Origin: F23-B02 sp963650165 | GTDB lineage: Bacteria > Bacillota > Clostridia > Oscillospirales > Oscillospiraceae | Assembly (NCBI GenBank): GCA_963650165.1 | Contig: CAVJKX010000006.1 | Span: 1 to 64,000 of the forward strand | Direction: 5' to 3' | Length of the DNA stretch: 64,000 nt | Shown here: one piece after another, positions 48,761 through 57,914 of the stretch | Layout of the letters: every line of letters starts with the position of its first letter | Numbering within the stretch: position 1 is the first letter of the stretch | Notes under the pieces: generated by a model | What the model was told of the DNA's origin: nothing | The model's input: only the letters and a program-made list of their open reading frames with translations | Databases searched by the model: none | Translations under genes and position numbers: made by a program

Positions 48761-49432
48761 TTATGTTTTCTCGAGCTTGTAGCCTATGCCGCGCACGGTG
48801 CGGATGCGGATATCGCCGTTATCGTGCAGATGCGCACGCAGGCGGCTTATGTGGACATCGACCGTGTGCGTGTCGGCGCAGCTGTCATAGCCCCAGATAT
48901 CGTCCATGATCTGCTGACGGGTGACAATCCGACCGGGCGAGGCACAGAGCTTATACAGCAGGAGAAATTCCTTGAGCGGCAGCATGACGCTCTTTCCCTT
49001 GCAGCTGACGGTCATCGAGTCATAGTCCACCGTCGTCGAGCCGATGGTGCGGGTCCTGTCGCTTACCATCTGCGTGCGGCGCAGCAGAGCTCCGATGCGC
49101 AGGGTCAGCTCGCCGAGGTTCAGTGGCTTTGCCATGTATTCGTCCGCGCCGGAGACAAAGCTGCGGTGCAGATATTCATATCCGCCGTTTTCGGATATGA
49201 GCATGACGGGGATGCTCATTCCCGCCGCGCGCAGCGAGCGCACGAGGGTAAAGCCGTCTATCCCCGGCAGCATTACCTCGGCTATGACGGCGTCAAAATA
49301 TTCCCTTTCCGTGAGATCGAGCGCGGAGTCTCCCGCGGCGGCGGATTTTACATCGTAGCCGCTTTTTACGAGCACGCGGGAGACCGTGCGCCTGAGCTCC
49401 GGGTCGCTTTCCGCAAGAAGTATTTTGAACAT
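48761..49432 (-). CDS. OmpR-type response regulator with Glu at the phospho-acceptor site
   Basis: A 223-residue regulator with receiver and winged-helix domains. Where OmpR proteins have the phosphorylated Asp (LLDVMLPG), this has Glu: VIAEVMLPGIDGF (codon GAG, about 49280). The acidic pocket is also altered (LLAESDPE). Lys of YMAKPL is kept. The DNA-binding part is intact (LPLKEFLLLYKLCASPGRIVT, VDVHISRLRAHLH). GGAGGC precedes the ATG at 49432. No kinase gene is adjacent. It probably works without phosphorylation. Confidence 0.88.
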   Translation of the reverse strand: MFKILLAESDPELRRTVSRVLVKSGYDVKSAAAGDSALDLTEREYFDAVIAEVMLPGIDGFTLVRSLRAAGMSIPVMLISENGGYEYLHRSFVSGADEYMAKPLNLGELTLRIGALLRRTQMVSDRTRTIGSTTVDYDSMTVSCKGKSVMLPLKEFLLLYKLCASPGRIVTRQQIMDDIWGYDSCADTHTVDVHISRLRAHLHDNGDIRIRTVRGIGYKLEKT

Positions 49433-49446
49433 AATGCCTCCTGAGC

Positions 49447-50028
49447 TCAGGAGGCGAGTATACCCCTCCATAAGCTTTCAAATGTATTTACCATTTCACG
49501 CGACAGCGTATCGGTGTCTTTGCATTCACCGTAAAGATAGCGCTTGAGATTCTGGATTATGCCGCCGACTATAAACATCGCTATCGTATCCGCACTGCCG
49601 AGCAGATCGGGGCGCGACTGCCGGAGTAAGCTCACGGAGTTTGCCTTGGTACTTGCAAACAGGTGCTCGCCGAGTATATCGAACACCAGCGGCAGCGAGG
49701 GCATTTTAAGGCTCCGGCGTATGAGCTCGGGATGATCGTCGACAAACTTCATGAGCATGCGCCACGAGTGCTCGAAATGCTCGCTGCGGTTTTCGGCGAT
49801 CTCGTCGGACTCGCTTTCTATGCGCGACTGTATCTCGTTCAGATAAAAGCGCAGAAAATCGTACTTATCCTCAAAATGAGAATAAAAGGTCGGGCGGCGG
49901 ATCATTGCCGTCTCGCACAGCTCGTTTACCGTTATATCGTCAAACGTCTTTTCCGAGAGCAGCTCCTCGAAGGCTCGCATGAGCGCCTCATAGGTTTTTC
50001 TGACCCGCAGATCACTCTTCTTTTCCAT
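49447..50028 (-). CDS. TetR-family repressor, divergent from the MMPL transporter
   Basis: A 193-residue regulator. The N-terminal HTH RVRKTYEALMRAFEELLSEKTFDDITVNELCETAMIRRPTFYSHF is of TetR type (with TFYSHFEDKYDFLR), followed by an all-helical ligand domain ending in the TetR_C-like IAMFIVGGIIQNLKRYL. AGGTGTG lies upstream of the start at 50028. The gene points away from the MMPL operon and toward the response-regulator gene, 14 nt apart. It likely binds the perfect inverted repeat at 50069-50112. Confidence 0.9.
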   Translation of the reverse strand: MEKKSDLRVRKTYEALMRAFEELLSEKTFDDITVNELCETAMIRRPTFYSHFEDKYDFLRFYLNEIQSRIESESDEIAENRSEHFEHSWRMLMKFVDDHPELIRRSLKMPSLPLVFDILGEHLFASTKANSVSLLRQSRPDLLGSADTIAMFIVGGIIQNLKRYLYGECKDTDTLSREMVNTFESLWRGILAS

Positions 50029-50068
50029 CGTAACACACCTTTCAAACGACAAATAAAAAACCAACGGA

Positions 50069-50112
50069 AGATAAATTACAAAACTTCGTTAATTGACATT
50101 TGTAATTTATCT
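50069..50112. promoter_or_regulatory. Perfect 14-bp inverted repeat operator between tetR and MMPL genes
   Basis: AGATAAATTACAAA (50069-50082) and TTTGTAATTTATCT (50099-50112) are exact reverse complements separated by 16 bases. TTGACA (50093-50098) lies in the spacer as a possible -35 of the MMPL operon; a matching -10 is weak. Confidence 0.85.
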
Positions 50113-50180
50113 TTTTTCAGTTTATCCTCAAATTCGAAAAAAGTCAATCCCGAATTTTCGGGAGCAGAAGGAGCATTTTT

Positions 50181-53100
50181 ATGAGCAAAACCCAAACTCC
50201 GCTGCACAAATTCGCCGAATTTGTGGTCGGGAAATACAAGCTGTTCTTTATAATATTTGCCGCTCTGTGCGTATTCTCCGTCTTTTCGATGGGCTGGACG
50301 GAAGTCGAAAACGACGTCGCGCAGTATCTTCCGGATTCGTATGAGGCAAAGCAGGGGCTTGATATTATGGCGCAGGAGTTCAAGACCTACGGCTCGGCGC
50401 AGATACTCGTCGAGGATACGGACGAGACAGACGCGGCGGAGATAAACGACGAGATATCCGCCGTCGACGGTGTCGGGAGCAGCACCTACAGCCTCAACGA
50501 CAGCGGCTGCGCGCTGTTTAAGATATCGCTTTCGTCTCTCGAGGGTGAGGGAGAGGAGACGGTCAATGCGCTGCGCGATATGTTCTCCGGTGAGAATGCG
50601 TACATATTCTCCGACGAGGGCAACAGTATCTCGGACCAGATAACCGGAGAGGTCAAGGGCCTTATCGGCATAGTTGCCGTGATCCTCGTGCTCGTCCTGA
50701 CCTTCACCTCATCGACCTATGCCGAGGTGCCTATACTGCTGGCGACCTTCCTTGCCGCCGCTATCATAAACAAGGGCACAAACTTCATGCTCGGCAGGAT
50801 ATCGTTCATATCCGACTCGGTCACGATAATTCTGCAGCTTGCGATGAGCGTTGACTACGCCATCATTTTCTGCAACCGCTACAAGCAGGCGCATAAGAGC
50901 CTGCCCGTGCGCGAGGCGGTCGTCGAGTCGCTGGCAAGCTCCGTCGTCGTCATAAGCTCGTCGAGCCTTACGACCATCGCCGGCCTCTTTGCCATGACCT
51001 TCATGAAATTCGGCATCGGTCTCGACCTCGGCATCGCACTGATAAAGGCTATCATCATAAGCCTGCTTTCGGTATTTCTGCTTATGCCGGGTCTGCTGCT
51101 CAAAATGGGCGGGCTTATGGATAAAACGCAGCACCGCAGCTTCGTTCCGAAGATATCCGCCGTTGGCAGCTTTGCATATAATGCGCGCCGCGTCGTGCCG
51201 GTCATCTTTGCCGCCGTGCTCATAGTCGCCTGCATCGGCTCGCAGAACGTCAATTACGCTTACAGCGAAACGCTGCTTGAGACCGTTAAGCAGAGTGAAA
51301 ATAAGATCGCCGAAAACGAGATCCGCGCACAGTTCGGCGACGAGACGACGCTCGCCGTCGTTATCCCCAACGGCGATTACGACACCGAGGCCGAGCTCAT
51401 ATCGGCTCTGTCGGAGGCGGACGGGGTAAAGAGCGTCACCGGTATTGCGGGCATAGAGGTCATGGACGGCTATAAGCTTTCCGATAAGCTGACGTATTCG
51501 CAGTTTGCCGCCCTCGCGGGAGTGGACCCGACGAGTGCGCAGGCGCTGTTTGCGCTCTACGCCGCGGAAAACGGCGAGCAGGAGGCTGCGGCCGACAGCC
51601 TGTCAGACTATAAGGCGCCGCTTATAAAGCTGTTTCTGTTTTTAAACGAAAAGACAGATGACGGGACCGTCACGCTCACCGGGGAGCAGGCAGAGCTCGT
51701 GTCCTCTCTCAGCCGTGAGCTGGGCTTTGCCACCGATCAGTTAGAGGGCAAAAGCTACGACCGCATCGTACTGACACTCGGCGCTGCGGACGACGGAGAC
51801 GAGACCTTTGAGCTGCTCGACCGCCTCCACGCCGTCACTGCTCAGTATTACCCCGACGAGAGCTACCTTGTCGGCAACGCAATGTCGGCCTACGGCTTCA
51901 AGGAGACCTTCACGCAGGATAACGTCATGGTAAGCGCCATGAGCATCGTCATGGTCATGATAGTTCTGCTGTTTACATTCAGATCGGTCGGCATGCCGCT
52001 GCTGCTCACGCTCGTTATTCAGGGCAGCATCTGGATAAACTTCGGCCTCACGGTCATTTCGGGCAGACATGTTCTCTTCATGGTCTACCTCGTCGCAAGC
52101 GCCATTCAGATGGGCTGCAACGTCGACTATGCGATAGTCGTCGCCTCGCATTATAACGAAGAGCGTGCAGACGGCTTCAAGCCGAAGGAAGCCATGATAA
52201 ACGCAATGAACCTCGCGTTCCCGACGATAATAACATCCGGCACGGCGCTCATCTCGGCGGGACTTCTCATCGGCGCAAGGGTGTCGTCGGGGGCGGTTGC
52301 CGGAATGGGACACTTCGTCGGTACAGGCTCGACGATAACGGTGGTGCTCGTAATGTTCGTGCTGCCGGCAATGCTGATCTTCGGCGACGGGCTTATAAGA
52401 AAAACGGAGTTTCACATACACGCTGCAGAGCCGCATCTGCTCGTGCGCAGGATATCGGCGTGGGGGCTGGCGCTTTCGGTCGTGCTTGTGATGGCCGCGT
52501 CACCCTGGGTGCTCCTCTCCGGCAGAGCCGATTATGACCGGCGCACGGAGGACGACGAGAGCATCATCCAAAGCGCCGGTGAGCTCAAAGAGCTTGCGGT
52601 CTCGCTCGGCGCGCAGAAGGAAAAGTATGACGAAACGAAGCTCGGCTTTGCCGAAAGCGTCGTTACCGATAACATAGGTCAGTCGCAGCTGTATCAGGGT
52701 CAGGCGCAGTATGACGAGGGCGCATCCCGGCTTGAGGCGGCCAAGGCGCAGTACGCCGAGGGACAGCGGCAGCTCGAGCAGGGAAAGACCGACTACGCCG
52801 CCGGACAGGAAAAGCTCGAGAAGGCCAAGGCACAGTACGCCGAGGGCGAGGCAAAGCTTGAAAAAATCAAGCCGATTTACAATATGGTGCAGCCTGCGTA
52901 TCAGCGCTATCTTGATATGAAGGCGCAGTACGATGCCGCCGCGGCAAACGGAGAGTATGCCAGAGCCGCACTCCTGTGGGGAAGCGTTCAGGCGCAGAAG
53001 CTTGCCTACGAAAATGAGATAGCCGGAACGGGCTATTCGATAGAGAGCATCGTGCAGCAGTACGAGGACGGACAGCGGCAGCTTAATGAGGGCGCGGCGC

Positions 53101-53714
53101 AGATACAGGAGGCCGAGCGGCAGCTTGCCGAGGCGCAGCAGCAGCTCGAAGACGGGCAGCGCCGGCTCGACGAGGCCGCAGCTCAGATAGCCGAGGGTCA
53201 GGCCGAGCTCGACGCAGCCGGTGAGCAGCTCGAGTCGGGCAAGGCGGCCCTGAACAGCAACAGATCACAGCTGGCAGATCAGCTTGAGGAGCTTGACGGC
53301 TACGGCGACGAGCAAAGCCGCCTCGAGCAGGGTATAGCCATACTCATGCAGAACGATGAGATCGCCTCGCGCGCCGGAGACAATGCCTCCTATGCCGATA
53401 TCTGCACTGTGGCCGAGGAGCACTGCAATAACGATATCAGCCGCGCCGAGCGTGAAAATAACATCCGCACCGTCATCTGCGCACTGACATTTGCTTCGGC
53501 GCTGATAATTGCGGTCTGCGCCCTGCTTTATAAGCGGCGTTCAACTGCCCGCGCGGTGCTCGCGGCGGTGTCGGCGCTCATATCCGGCGGCTGTGCGCTC
53601 GCGTCGGCCATACTCGGCTGTGCGCTGATCCTGCCGCTCTCCGCGCTGGCTCTGATGCTCGCGGCGATCCTGTTTGCGGAAATTTATTTGAAAAGGAGTA
53701 TAGATCATGAGTAA
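50181..53714 (+). CDS. MMPL/RND-superfamily exporter with large heptad-repeat domain
   Basis: A 1177-residue transporter. Residues 1-740 form the usual two six-helix halves of an MMPL protein (ENDVAQYLPDS after helix 1; SVDYAIIFCNRY and NVDYAIVVASHY as the two proton-relay helices). After a further helix comes a long heptad-repeat domain (about 815-1055; QLYQGQAQYDEGASRLEAAK, KLEKIKPIYNMVQ) unusual for the family, then three helices. Single-chain RND pumps export lipids, peptides or drugs. GAAGGAG precedes the ATG. Expression should be repressed by the divergent TetR. Confidence 0.88.
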   Translation: MSKTQTPLHKFAEFVVGKYKLFFIIFAALCVFSVFSMGWTEVENDVAQYLPDSYEAKQGLDIMAQEFKTYGSAQILVEDTDETDAAEINDEISAVDGVGSSTYSLNDSGCALFKISLSSLEGEGEETVNALRDMFSGENAYIFSDEGNSISDQITGEVKGLIGIVAVILVLVLTFTSSTYAEVPILLATFLAAAIINKGTNFMLGRISFISDSVTIILQLAMSVDYAIIFCNRYKQAHKSLPVREAVVESLASSVVVISSSSLTTIAGLFAMTFMKFGIGLDLGIALIKAIIISLLSVFLLMPGLLLKMGGLMDKTQHRSFVPKISAVGSFAYNARRVVPVIFAAVLIVACIGSQNVNYAYSETLLETVKQSENKIAENEIRAQFGDETTLAVVIPNGDYDTEAELISALSEADGVKSVTGIAGIEVMDGYKLSDKLTYSQFAALAGVDPTSAQALFALYAAENGEQEAAADSLSDYKAPLIKLFLFLNEKTDDGTVTLTGEQAELVSSLSRELGFATDQLEGKSYDRIVLTLGAADDGDETFELLDRLHAVTAQYYPDESYLVGNAMSAYGFKETFTQDNVMVSAMSIVMVMIVLLFTFRSVGMPLLLTLVIQGSIWINFGLTVISGRHVLFMVYLVASAIQMGCNVDYAIVVASHYNEERADGFKPKEAMINAMNLAFPTIITSGTALISAGLLIGARVSSGAVAGMGHFVGTGSTITVVLVMFVLPAMLIFGDGLIRKTEFHIHAAEPHLLVRRISAWGLALSVVLVMAASPWVLLSGRADYDRRTEDDESIIQSAGELKELAVSLGAQKEKYDETKLGFAESVVTDNIGQSQLYQGQAQYDEGASRLEAAKAQYAEGQRQLEQGKTDYAAGQEKLEKAKAQYAEGEAKLEKIKPIYNMVQPAYQRYLDMKAQYDAAAANGEYARAALLWGSVQAQKLAYENEIAGTGYSIESIVQQYEDGQRQLNEGAAQIQEAERQLAEAQQQLEDGQRRLDEAAAQIAEGQAELDAAGEQLESGKAALNSNRSQLADQLEELDGYGDEQSRLEQGIAILMQNDEIASRAGDNASYADICTVAEEHCNNDISRAERENNIRTVICALTFASALIIAVCALLYKRRSTARAVLAAVSALISGGCALASAILGCALILPLSALALMLAAILFAEIYLKRSIDHE

Positions 53715-54201
53715 AATAACGGTGAATTTCAGCGTACTTGTACTGTCGGCGGTGCTTATCTTCGGCTCGGCATTCGGCGTTTATAACACCGAGCGCGGCA
53801 GGTGCGCCGGCGTGAGCGAAAATCAGTCGTATATATACTGCGCCGGGCGCACGCTCTCGCTTGCCGCCGAAGCCGGAAAAACAAACGAAAAGCCCGCCAC
53901 GCATGCAGCAGACACAAGCCGGATGCCCGAAATGCAGGCAGAGCTCACATGGCTTGCCGAGTATGACAGCACCCTCAGCCGCCTTGACAGGGCGTATGCC
54001 GAGCTGAGCACGTCGCCTGCCGTGAGCGGAGCGGAGGCAAGCTACGCCGAGGCCTGCTCTGCGGCCGTGAGCCTGCACCGGGCGCAGATCGATGATATAA
54101 ACGCGCAGGCAAATGTCTTAAATGCCGTCTGCGCCGCCGTGTTCATCCTCGGCATTGCGGGCGCCGCATGGTCAGCCCTGCGCCTTTCGAAGGAAAATTG
54201 A
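53707..54201 (+). CDS. Two-helix membrane accessory protein of the MMPL operon
   Basis: A 164-residue protein with an N-terminal helix (FSVLVLSAVLIFGSAFGVY), an extracytoplasmic helical region rich in Ala/Glu (about 60-130) and a C-terminal helix (VLNAVCAAVFILGIAGAAW). It overlaps the exporter gene by eight bases and has AAAAGGAG upstream, so it is coupled to it. No family recognised; an accessory subunit of the exporter is inferred from context. Confidence 0.7.
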   Translation: MSKITVNFSVLVLSAVLIFGSAFGVYNTERGRCAGVSENQSYIYCAGRTLSLAAEAGKTNEKPATHAADTSRMPEMQAELTWLAEYDSTLSRLDRAYAELSTSPAVSGAEASYAEACSAAVSLHRAQIDDINAQANVLNAVCAAVFILGIAGAAWSALRLSKEN

Positions 54202-54208
54202 GCAGCAA

Positions 54209-54236
54209 AAAAGCACCCCAAGCGGGTGCTTTTATA
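54209..54236. terminator. Bidirectional terminator after the MMPL operon
   Basis: AAAAGCACCC and GGGTGCTTTT pair with a five-base loop between converging genes. Confidence 0.85.
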
Positions 54237-54243
54237 TTACGGC

Positions 54244-54933
54244 TTATGCAATTTCTTCCTCTGCGTCCTCGTCCGTGACGCGGCTGAGATATCGGTCCTC
54301 GCAGACGACTGCGGTGTAGGCAAATCCTGCGAGGATTATATTCACCCACGCACCGTGGATGCCCATGAGCTTCACGGCGAAAAATGCGGCGGCCGCACCG
54401 AAGTGGAAGGCCAGCAGCGTGAAAACGTAAAACTTCACTTTTTTAAGATGCACGCGGTCGCTGTCGGCAATATACTGTGCGAGGGCGAGCGAGGCCTGCT
54501 TGGTGTTGTTGGTGGAAAAAATGGTGGAGCTCGTAAAGCCCTTTGCGCCGGAGAAGGTGCTCCACTGCACGCTCATCGCAAAAAATATCGGATACAGCGC
54601 GAGAAGCACGTTCGCGTCGGCGGGGATAAAGCACAGAACGGCGCAGGCAAGCGCGTCTATGAGCGGCACGGCCCTGCGCATGTTGATGCCGAAAAAGTGC
54701 GGCAGCAGAACCGTCATCATCGTGCCCGCAACGTATATGAGCAGAGCGCCCATATGCAGCAGCACGGCAGAGCCGTCGCCCCGCAGAGCGTTTATCGTAA
54801 GCTCCAGAAGGTTCATGGTCTGGGCGCTGGCGAGTATACCGCTGCGGCAGAGAATGGCGTAGGCTCCGAAAAATCCGCCGACCGAGGCAAAGGACAGATG
54901 CCTGTACAGGTCGGCATTATCATTGATAAACAA
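54244..54933 (-). CDS. DUF1275 (YoaK-like) membrane protein
   Basis: About 229 residues with six helices. RHLSFASVGGFFGAYAILCRSGILASAQTMNLLELTI matches the DUF1275 pattern (GGFxDAYxxLxxGGVFAxAQTGNxV), and the family's Gly/Ala-rich helices follow. The frame continues to a TTG at 55008, but that stretch contains a likely promoter (TTGAAG, 16 bases, TATACT at 55008-54981), so the TTG at 54933 is a better start; neither has a clear ribosome site. Function of the family is unknown. Confidence 0.8.
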   Translation of the reverse strand: MFINDNADLYRHLSFASVGGFFGAYAILCRSGILASAQTMNLLELTINALRGDGSAVLLHMGALLIYVAGTMMTVLLPHFFGINMRRAVPLIDALACAVLCFIPADANVLLALYPIFFAMSVQWSTFSGAKGFTSSTIFSTNNTKQASLALAQYIADSDRVHLKKVKFYVFTLLAFHFGAAAAFFAVKLMGIHGAWVNIILAGFAYTAVVCEDRYLSRVTDEDAEEEIA

Positions 54934-54980
54934 TACAATCGCCCGGTTTCGATCAAAATAGTTCCAAACGAACAGAAGTA

Positions 54981-55008
54981 AGTATAGCACAATTATTTTT
55001 TTCTTCAA
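54981..55008 (-). promoter_or_regulatory. Promoter of the DUF1275 gene
   Basis: Minus strand TTGAAG (55008-55003), 16-base spacer, TATACT (54986-54981), in an AT-rich stretch. Confidence 0.5.
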
Positions 55009-55084
55009 GAGAATTGTTGTAAGTGAAAGAAACTTGTGATAAACTACTGCATTATTTATTTTAATAAGACACTGAGGTGATAAT

Positions 55085-55966
55085 ATGTACGAGCTGATTC
55101 AGGTTGCAAATAACACTTATTATGTTAACTGCCCTGCCAAGATCGGCCTGTATCTCTGCGAGGATAAGGGCGTATATCTCATCGACAGCGGCAACGATAA
55201 GGAGGCCGGGCGCAAGGTCAGACAGATACTCGACAAAAACGGCTGGACGCTGCGGGCGATACTGTGCACGCACTCTCACGCCGACCATATCGGCGGCTGC
55301 AAATATCTTCAGGCGCAGACAGGCTGTGCGGTCTATGCCCCGGGTATAGAATGCGACTTCACGCGCCACACGCTGCTCGAGCCGGGCTTCCTGTACGGCG
55401 GCAATCCTCCCAAGGCGCTGCGGCACAAATTCCTCATGGCGCAGGAGTGCGACGCGCGCGAGCTCACGCCCGACGTGCTGCCGGAGGGCTTTGAGCTGAT
55501 ACCACTGCCGGGACACTGCTTTGACATGGCCGGCTTCCGCACGCCGGATAACGTCGTGTTCCTTGCCGACTGCCTTTCGAGCCGCGAGACGCTCGAGAAA
55601 TACCGCGTGGGCTTTCTCTGCGACGTGCAGGCGTATATCGATACGCTCGAGAAGGTCATGGAGCTTGAGGCTGCCGCCTTCGTTCCGGCCCACGCCGCCG
55701 CCTGCGGGGACGTGCGCGAGCTTGCGCAGTACAATATAGACACAGTGCGCGAGATAGAGGGGCGCATCGTTTCGATATGCGCAGAGCCCCGTAATTTCGA
55801 GGCGATACTGAAATGCCTGTTCGACGAATATTCCCTCGCGCTCAGCCTTGAGCAGTACGCGCTTGTCGGCAGCACGCTGCGCTCGTACCTTGCCTGTCTG
55901 CTCGATAAGGGAATGCTGAAATTTAAATGTGAGGACAATATGCTGCTGTGGGAGGCCGTAAAATAA
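55085..55966 (+). CDS. Metallo-beta-lactamase-fold hydrolase
   Basis: A 293-residue MBL protein. The metal site THSHADHIGG (HxHxDH) is intact, with further ligands in LPGHCFDMAGF and FLADCLSS, and the VYLIDSGNDKEAG opening strand. A C-terminal winged-helix-like extension (SLALSLEQYALVGSTLRSYLACLLDKGMLKF) resembles that of LACTB2-type or glyoxalase-like hydrolases. The substrate is unknown. GAGGTG lies upstream of the ATG; the TauE gene follows after 3 nt. Confidence 0.88.
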   Translation: MYELIQVANNTYYVNCPAKIGLYLCEDKGVYLIDSGNDKEAGRKVRQILDKNGWTLRAILCTHSHADHIGGCKYLQAQTGCAVYAPGIECDFTRHTLLEPGFLYGGNPPKALRHKFLMAQECDARELTPDVLPEGFELIPLPGHCFDMAGFRTPDNVVFLADCLSSRETLEKYRVGFLCDVQAYIDTLEKVMELEAAAFVPAHAAACGDVRELAQYNIDTVREIEGRIVSICAEPRNFEAILKCLFDEYSLALSLEQYALVGSTLRSYLACLLDKGMLKFKCEDNMLLWEAVK

Positions 55967-55969
55967 ACC

Positions 55970-56734
55970 GTGGATATCTCAATAATTCAATTTCTTATCG
56001 TATGCCCGCTCGTTTTTCTCGCCGGCTTTGTCGATGCCGTCGCGGGCGGCGGCGGGCTGATCTCGCTGCCGGCGTATCTCATTGCGGGCTTTCCCGTGCA
56101 CTTTGCCATCGGCACGAATAAAGTAAGCTCCGCCATGGGAACGACGCTCACCACCGTGCGCTACACCAAGAGCGGCTTCATACCCTGGAAGCAGGCGATA
56201 TTCTGCGTCGTGTTCGCGCTTGCCGGCTCTGCCTGCGGAGCAAACCTCGCTCTGCTCATAGACGACTACATATTCAAGATAATCATGCTCGTCATCCTGC
56301 CGCTCACGGGCGCTTACGTCATGAAGGGCAGGGCGCTCAGCACCGAGTTCGAGCCGTACTCCAAGGTCAAGACAACGATCCTCGGCTGCGTCATAGCCTT
56401 TGTCATCGGTGCATACGACGGCTTTTACGGCCCCGGCACGGGCACCTTCCTCATCCTGCTGCTCACGGCCCTCGCGCACATGCCCGTAACGGAGGCAAAC
56501 GGCGTCAGCAAGGCGATAAACCTCGCAACGAATATCTCTGCGCTCGCAGTTTACATCGTAAACGGCAAGGTCATTTTCACAATCGGCCTCGTCGCCGGAC
56601 TGTTCTCCATCGCCGGAAACTGGCTCGGCTCGAGCTTCTTCAAAAAGGGCGGCAGCAAGGCCGTCAAGCCCATCATGATATGCGTCCTCGCCATCTTCTT
56701 CATCAAGGTCCTGTACGAGGTCATCGGAGCGTAA
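55970..56734 (+). CDS. TauE/SafE (TSUP) family membrane permease
   Basis: A 254-residue protein of about eight helices. The repeat motifs FLAGFVDAVAGGGGLISLPAYL and AYDGFYGPGTGTFLILLL are the two halves of the TSUP signature; these carriers export or import sulfur-containing anions or other small organic anions. The start is GTG at 55970, three bases after the MBL hydrolase stop, with no strong ribosome site, so it is probably translated by coupling. Confidence 0.92.
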   Translation: MDISIIQFLIVCPLVFLAGFVDAVAGGGGLISLPAYLIAGFPVHFAIGTNKVSSAMGTTLTTVRYTKSGFIPWKQAIFCVVFALAGSACGANLALLIDDYIFKIIMLVILPLTGAYVMKGRALSTEFEPYSKVKTTILGCVIAFVIGAYDGFYGPGTGTFLILLLTALAHMPVTEANGVSKAINLATNISALAVYIVNGKVIFTIGLVAGLFSIAGNWLGSSFFKKGGSKAVKPIMICVLAIFFIKVLYEVIGA

Positions 56735-56766
56735 AAAAATCCGGAGCGGCTGCTCCGGATTTTTTA
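56733..56766. terminator. Bidirectional terminator between TauE gene and gapA
   Basis: AAAAATCCGGAGC and GCTCCGGATTTTT pair around GGCT. Confidence 0.9.
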
Positions 56767-56781
56767 TATCCGATTTTTAAA

Positions 56782-57792
56782 TTATGCCTTGCGGACCTTA
56801 TCGATGTGGCGGGTGAGGTCGAGCATCTTGCAGCTGAAGCCCCACTCGTTATCGTACCATGCCATGAGCTTTATGAAGTTGTCGTTCAGAGCAAGGCCGG
56901 CCTTCGCGTCGAAGATGCTGGTGTGAGGATCGGTGATGAAGTCGGAGGAGACGACCTCGTCCTCGCAGTACTCGATAACGCCCTTCATCTCGCCCTCGCT
57001 TGCTGCCTTGACGGCTGCGCAGATCTCGTCGTAGCTTGCGCCCTTTTCGAGGCGGCAGGTCAGGTCAACGATGGAAACGTCGGCGCTGGGGATACGCATG
57101 GAGGTGCCGGTCAGCTTGCCCTTGAGCTCGGGAATGACCTTGCCGACTGCCTTTGCCGCACCGGTGCTGGTGGGGATGATGTTGCCGTGAACGCCGCGGC
57201 CGAGACGCCAGTTCTTCTTGGAGAAGCCGTCGACGACCTCCTGAGTTGCGGTGTCGGCGTGAACGGTGGTCATGAGGCCCTCGACGATGCCGAAGTTGTC
57301 GTTTATGACCTTGGCAAGAGGCGCCAGGCAGTTGGTGGTGCAGGAAGCGTTGGAAACGACCTTGATGTCGGGAGTGTACTTATCGAGGTTTACGCCGCAG
57401 ACGAACATCGGGGTATCGTCCTTGGACGGGCCGGACAGAACGACGACCTGTGCGCCGGCGTCGATGTGAGCCTGTGCCTTCTCGGTGGTCAGGAATGCGC
57501 CGGTGCACTCGAGAACATACTCGACGCCCATCTCGCCCCAGGGCAGCTCTGCCGGATTGCGGTTGCCGACGACGGCGACGCGCTTGCCGTTTACGGTGAT
57601 GGAATTATCGTCATACTCAACGGTTCCCTGGAAGCGGCCGTGCACGGAGTCGTACTTTACGGTGTACGCAAGCTGTGCAGGGGTCTTATCGGGAGCGTTG
57701 ATCGCAACGATCTCGATGTCGTCGGCGACTATGCCGGCTCTGAATGCCAGACGGCCGATGCGGCCGAAACCATTGATAGCAACTTTGATCAT
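56782..57792 (-). CDS. gapA: Glyceraldehyde-3-phosphate dehydrogenase, type I
   Basis: A 336-residue glycolytic enzyme. The NAD-binding start KVAINGFGRIGRLAFRAG, the catalytic Cys in SNASCTTNCLAPLAKV, His in THADTATQ-type TVHADTATQEVVDG and the C-terminal WYDNEWGFSCKMLDL are complete. The codon use is biased, as for a highly expressed gene. It stands alone; the usual pgk-tpi partners are not adjacent. Confidence 0.97.
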   Translation of the reverse strand: MIKVAINGFGRIGRLAFRAGIVADDIEIVAINAPDKTPAQLAYTVKYDSVHGRFQGTVEYDDNSITVNGKRVAVVGNRNPAELPWGEMGVEYVLECTGAFLTTEKAQAHIDAGAQVVVLSGPSKDDTPMFVCGVNLDKYTPDIKVVSNASCTTNCLAPLAKVINDNFGIVEGLMTTVHADTATQEVVDGFSKKNWRLGRGVHGNIIPTSTGAAKAVGKVIPELKGKLTGTSMRIPSADVSIVDLTCRLEKGASYDEICAAVKAASEGEMKGVIEYCEDEVVSSDFITDPHTSIFDAKAGLALNDNFIKLMAWYDNEWGFSCKMLDLTRHIDKVRKA

Positions 57793-57914
57793 TATTATGT
57801 TCCTCCATTAAATTAATTTCAGCGTGGAAAACATTACTTGCTGTTTAAACTCAGTTTATCATATACTATAGTCAAAAATCAATATTCCGATACAGCCAAA
57901 TATACGATAAAAAA

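Noticed and set aside
54934..55008. Longer N-terminus (KKKIIVLYLLLFVW) for the DUF1275 protein
   Set aside because: The AT-rich stretch contains a promoter-like TTGAAG/TATACT pair and does not fit the family N-terminus, so a downstream start is preferred, though not proven.
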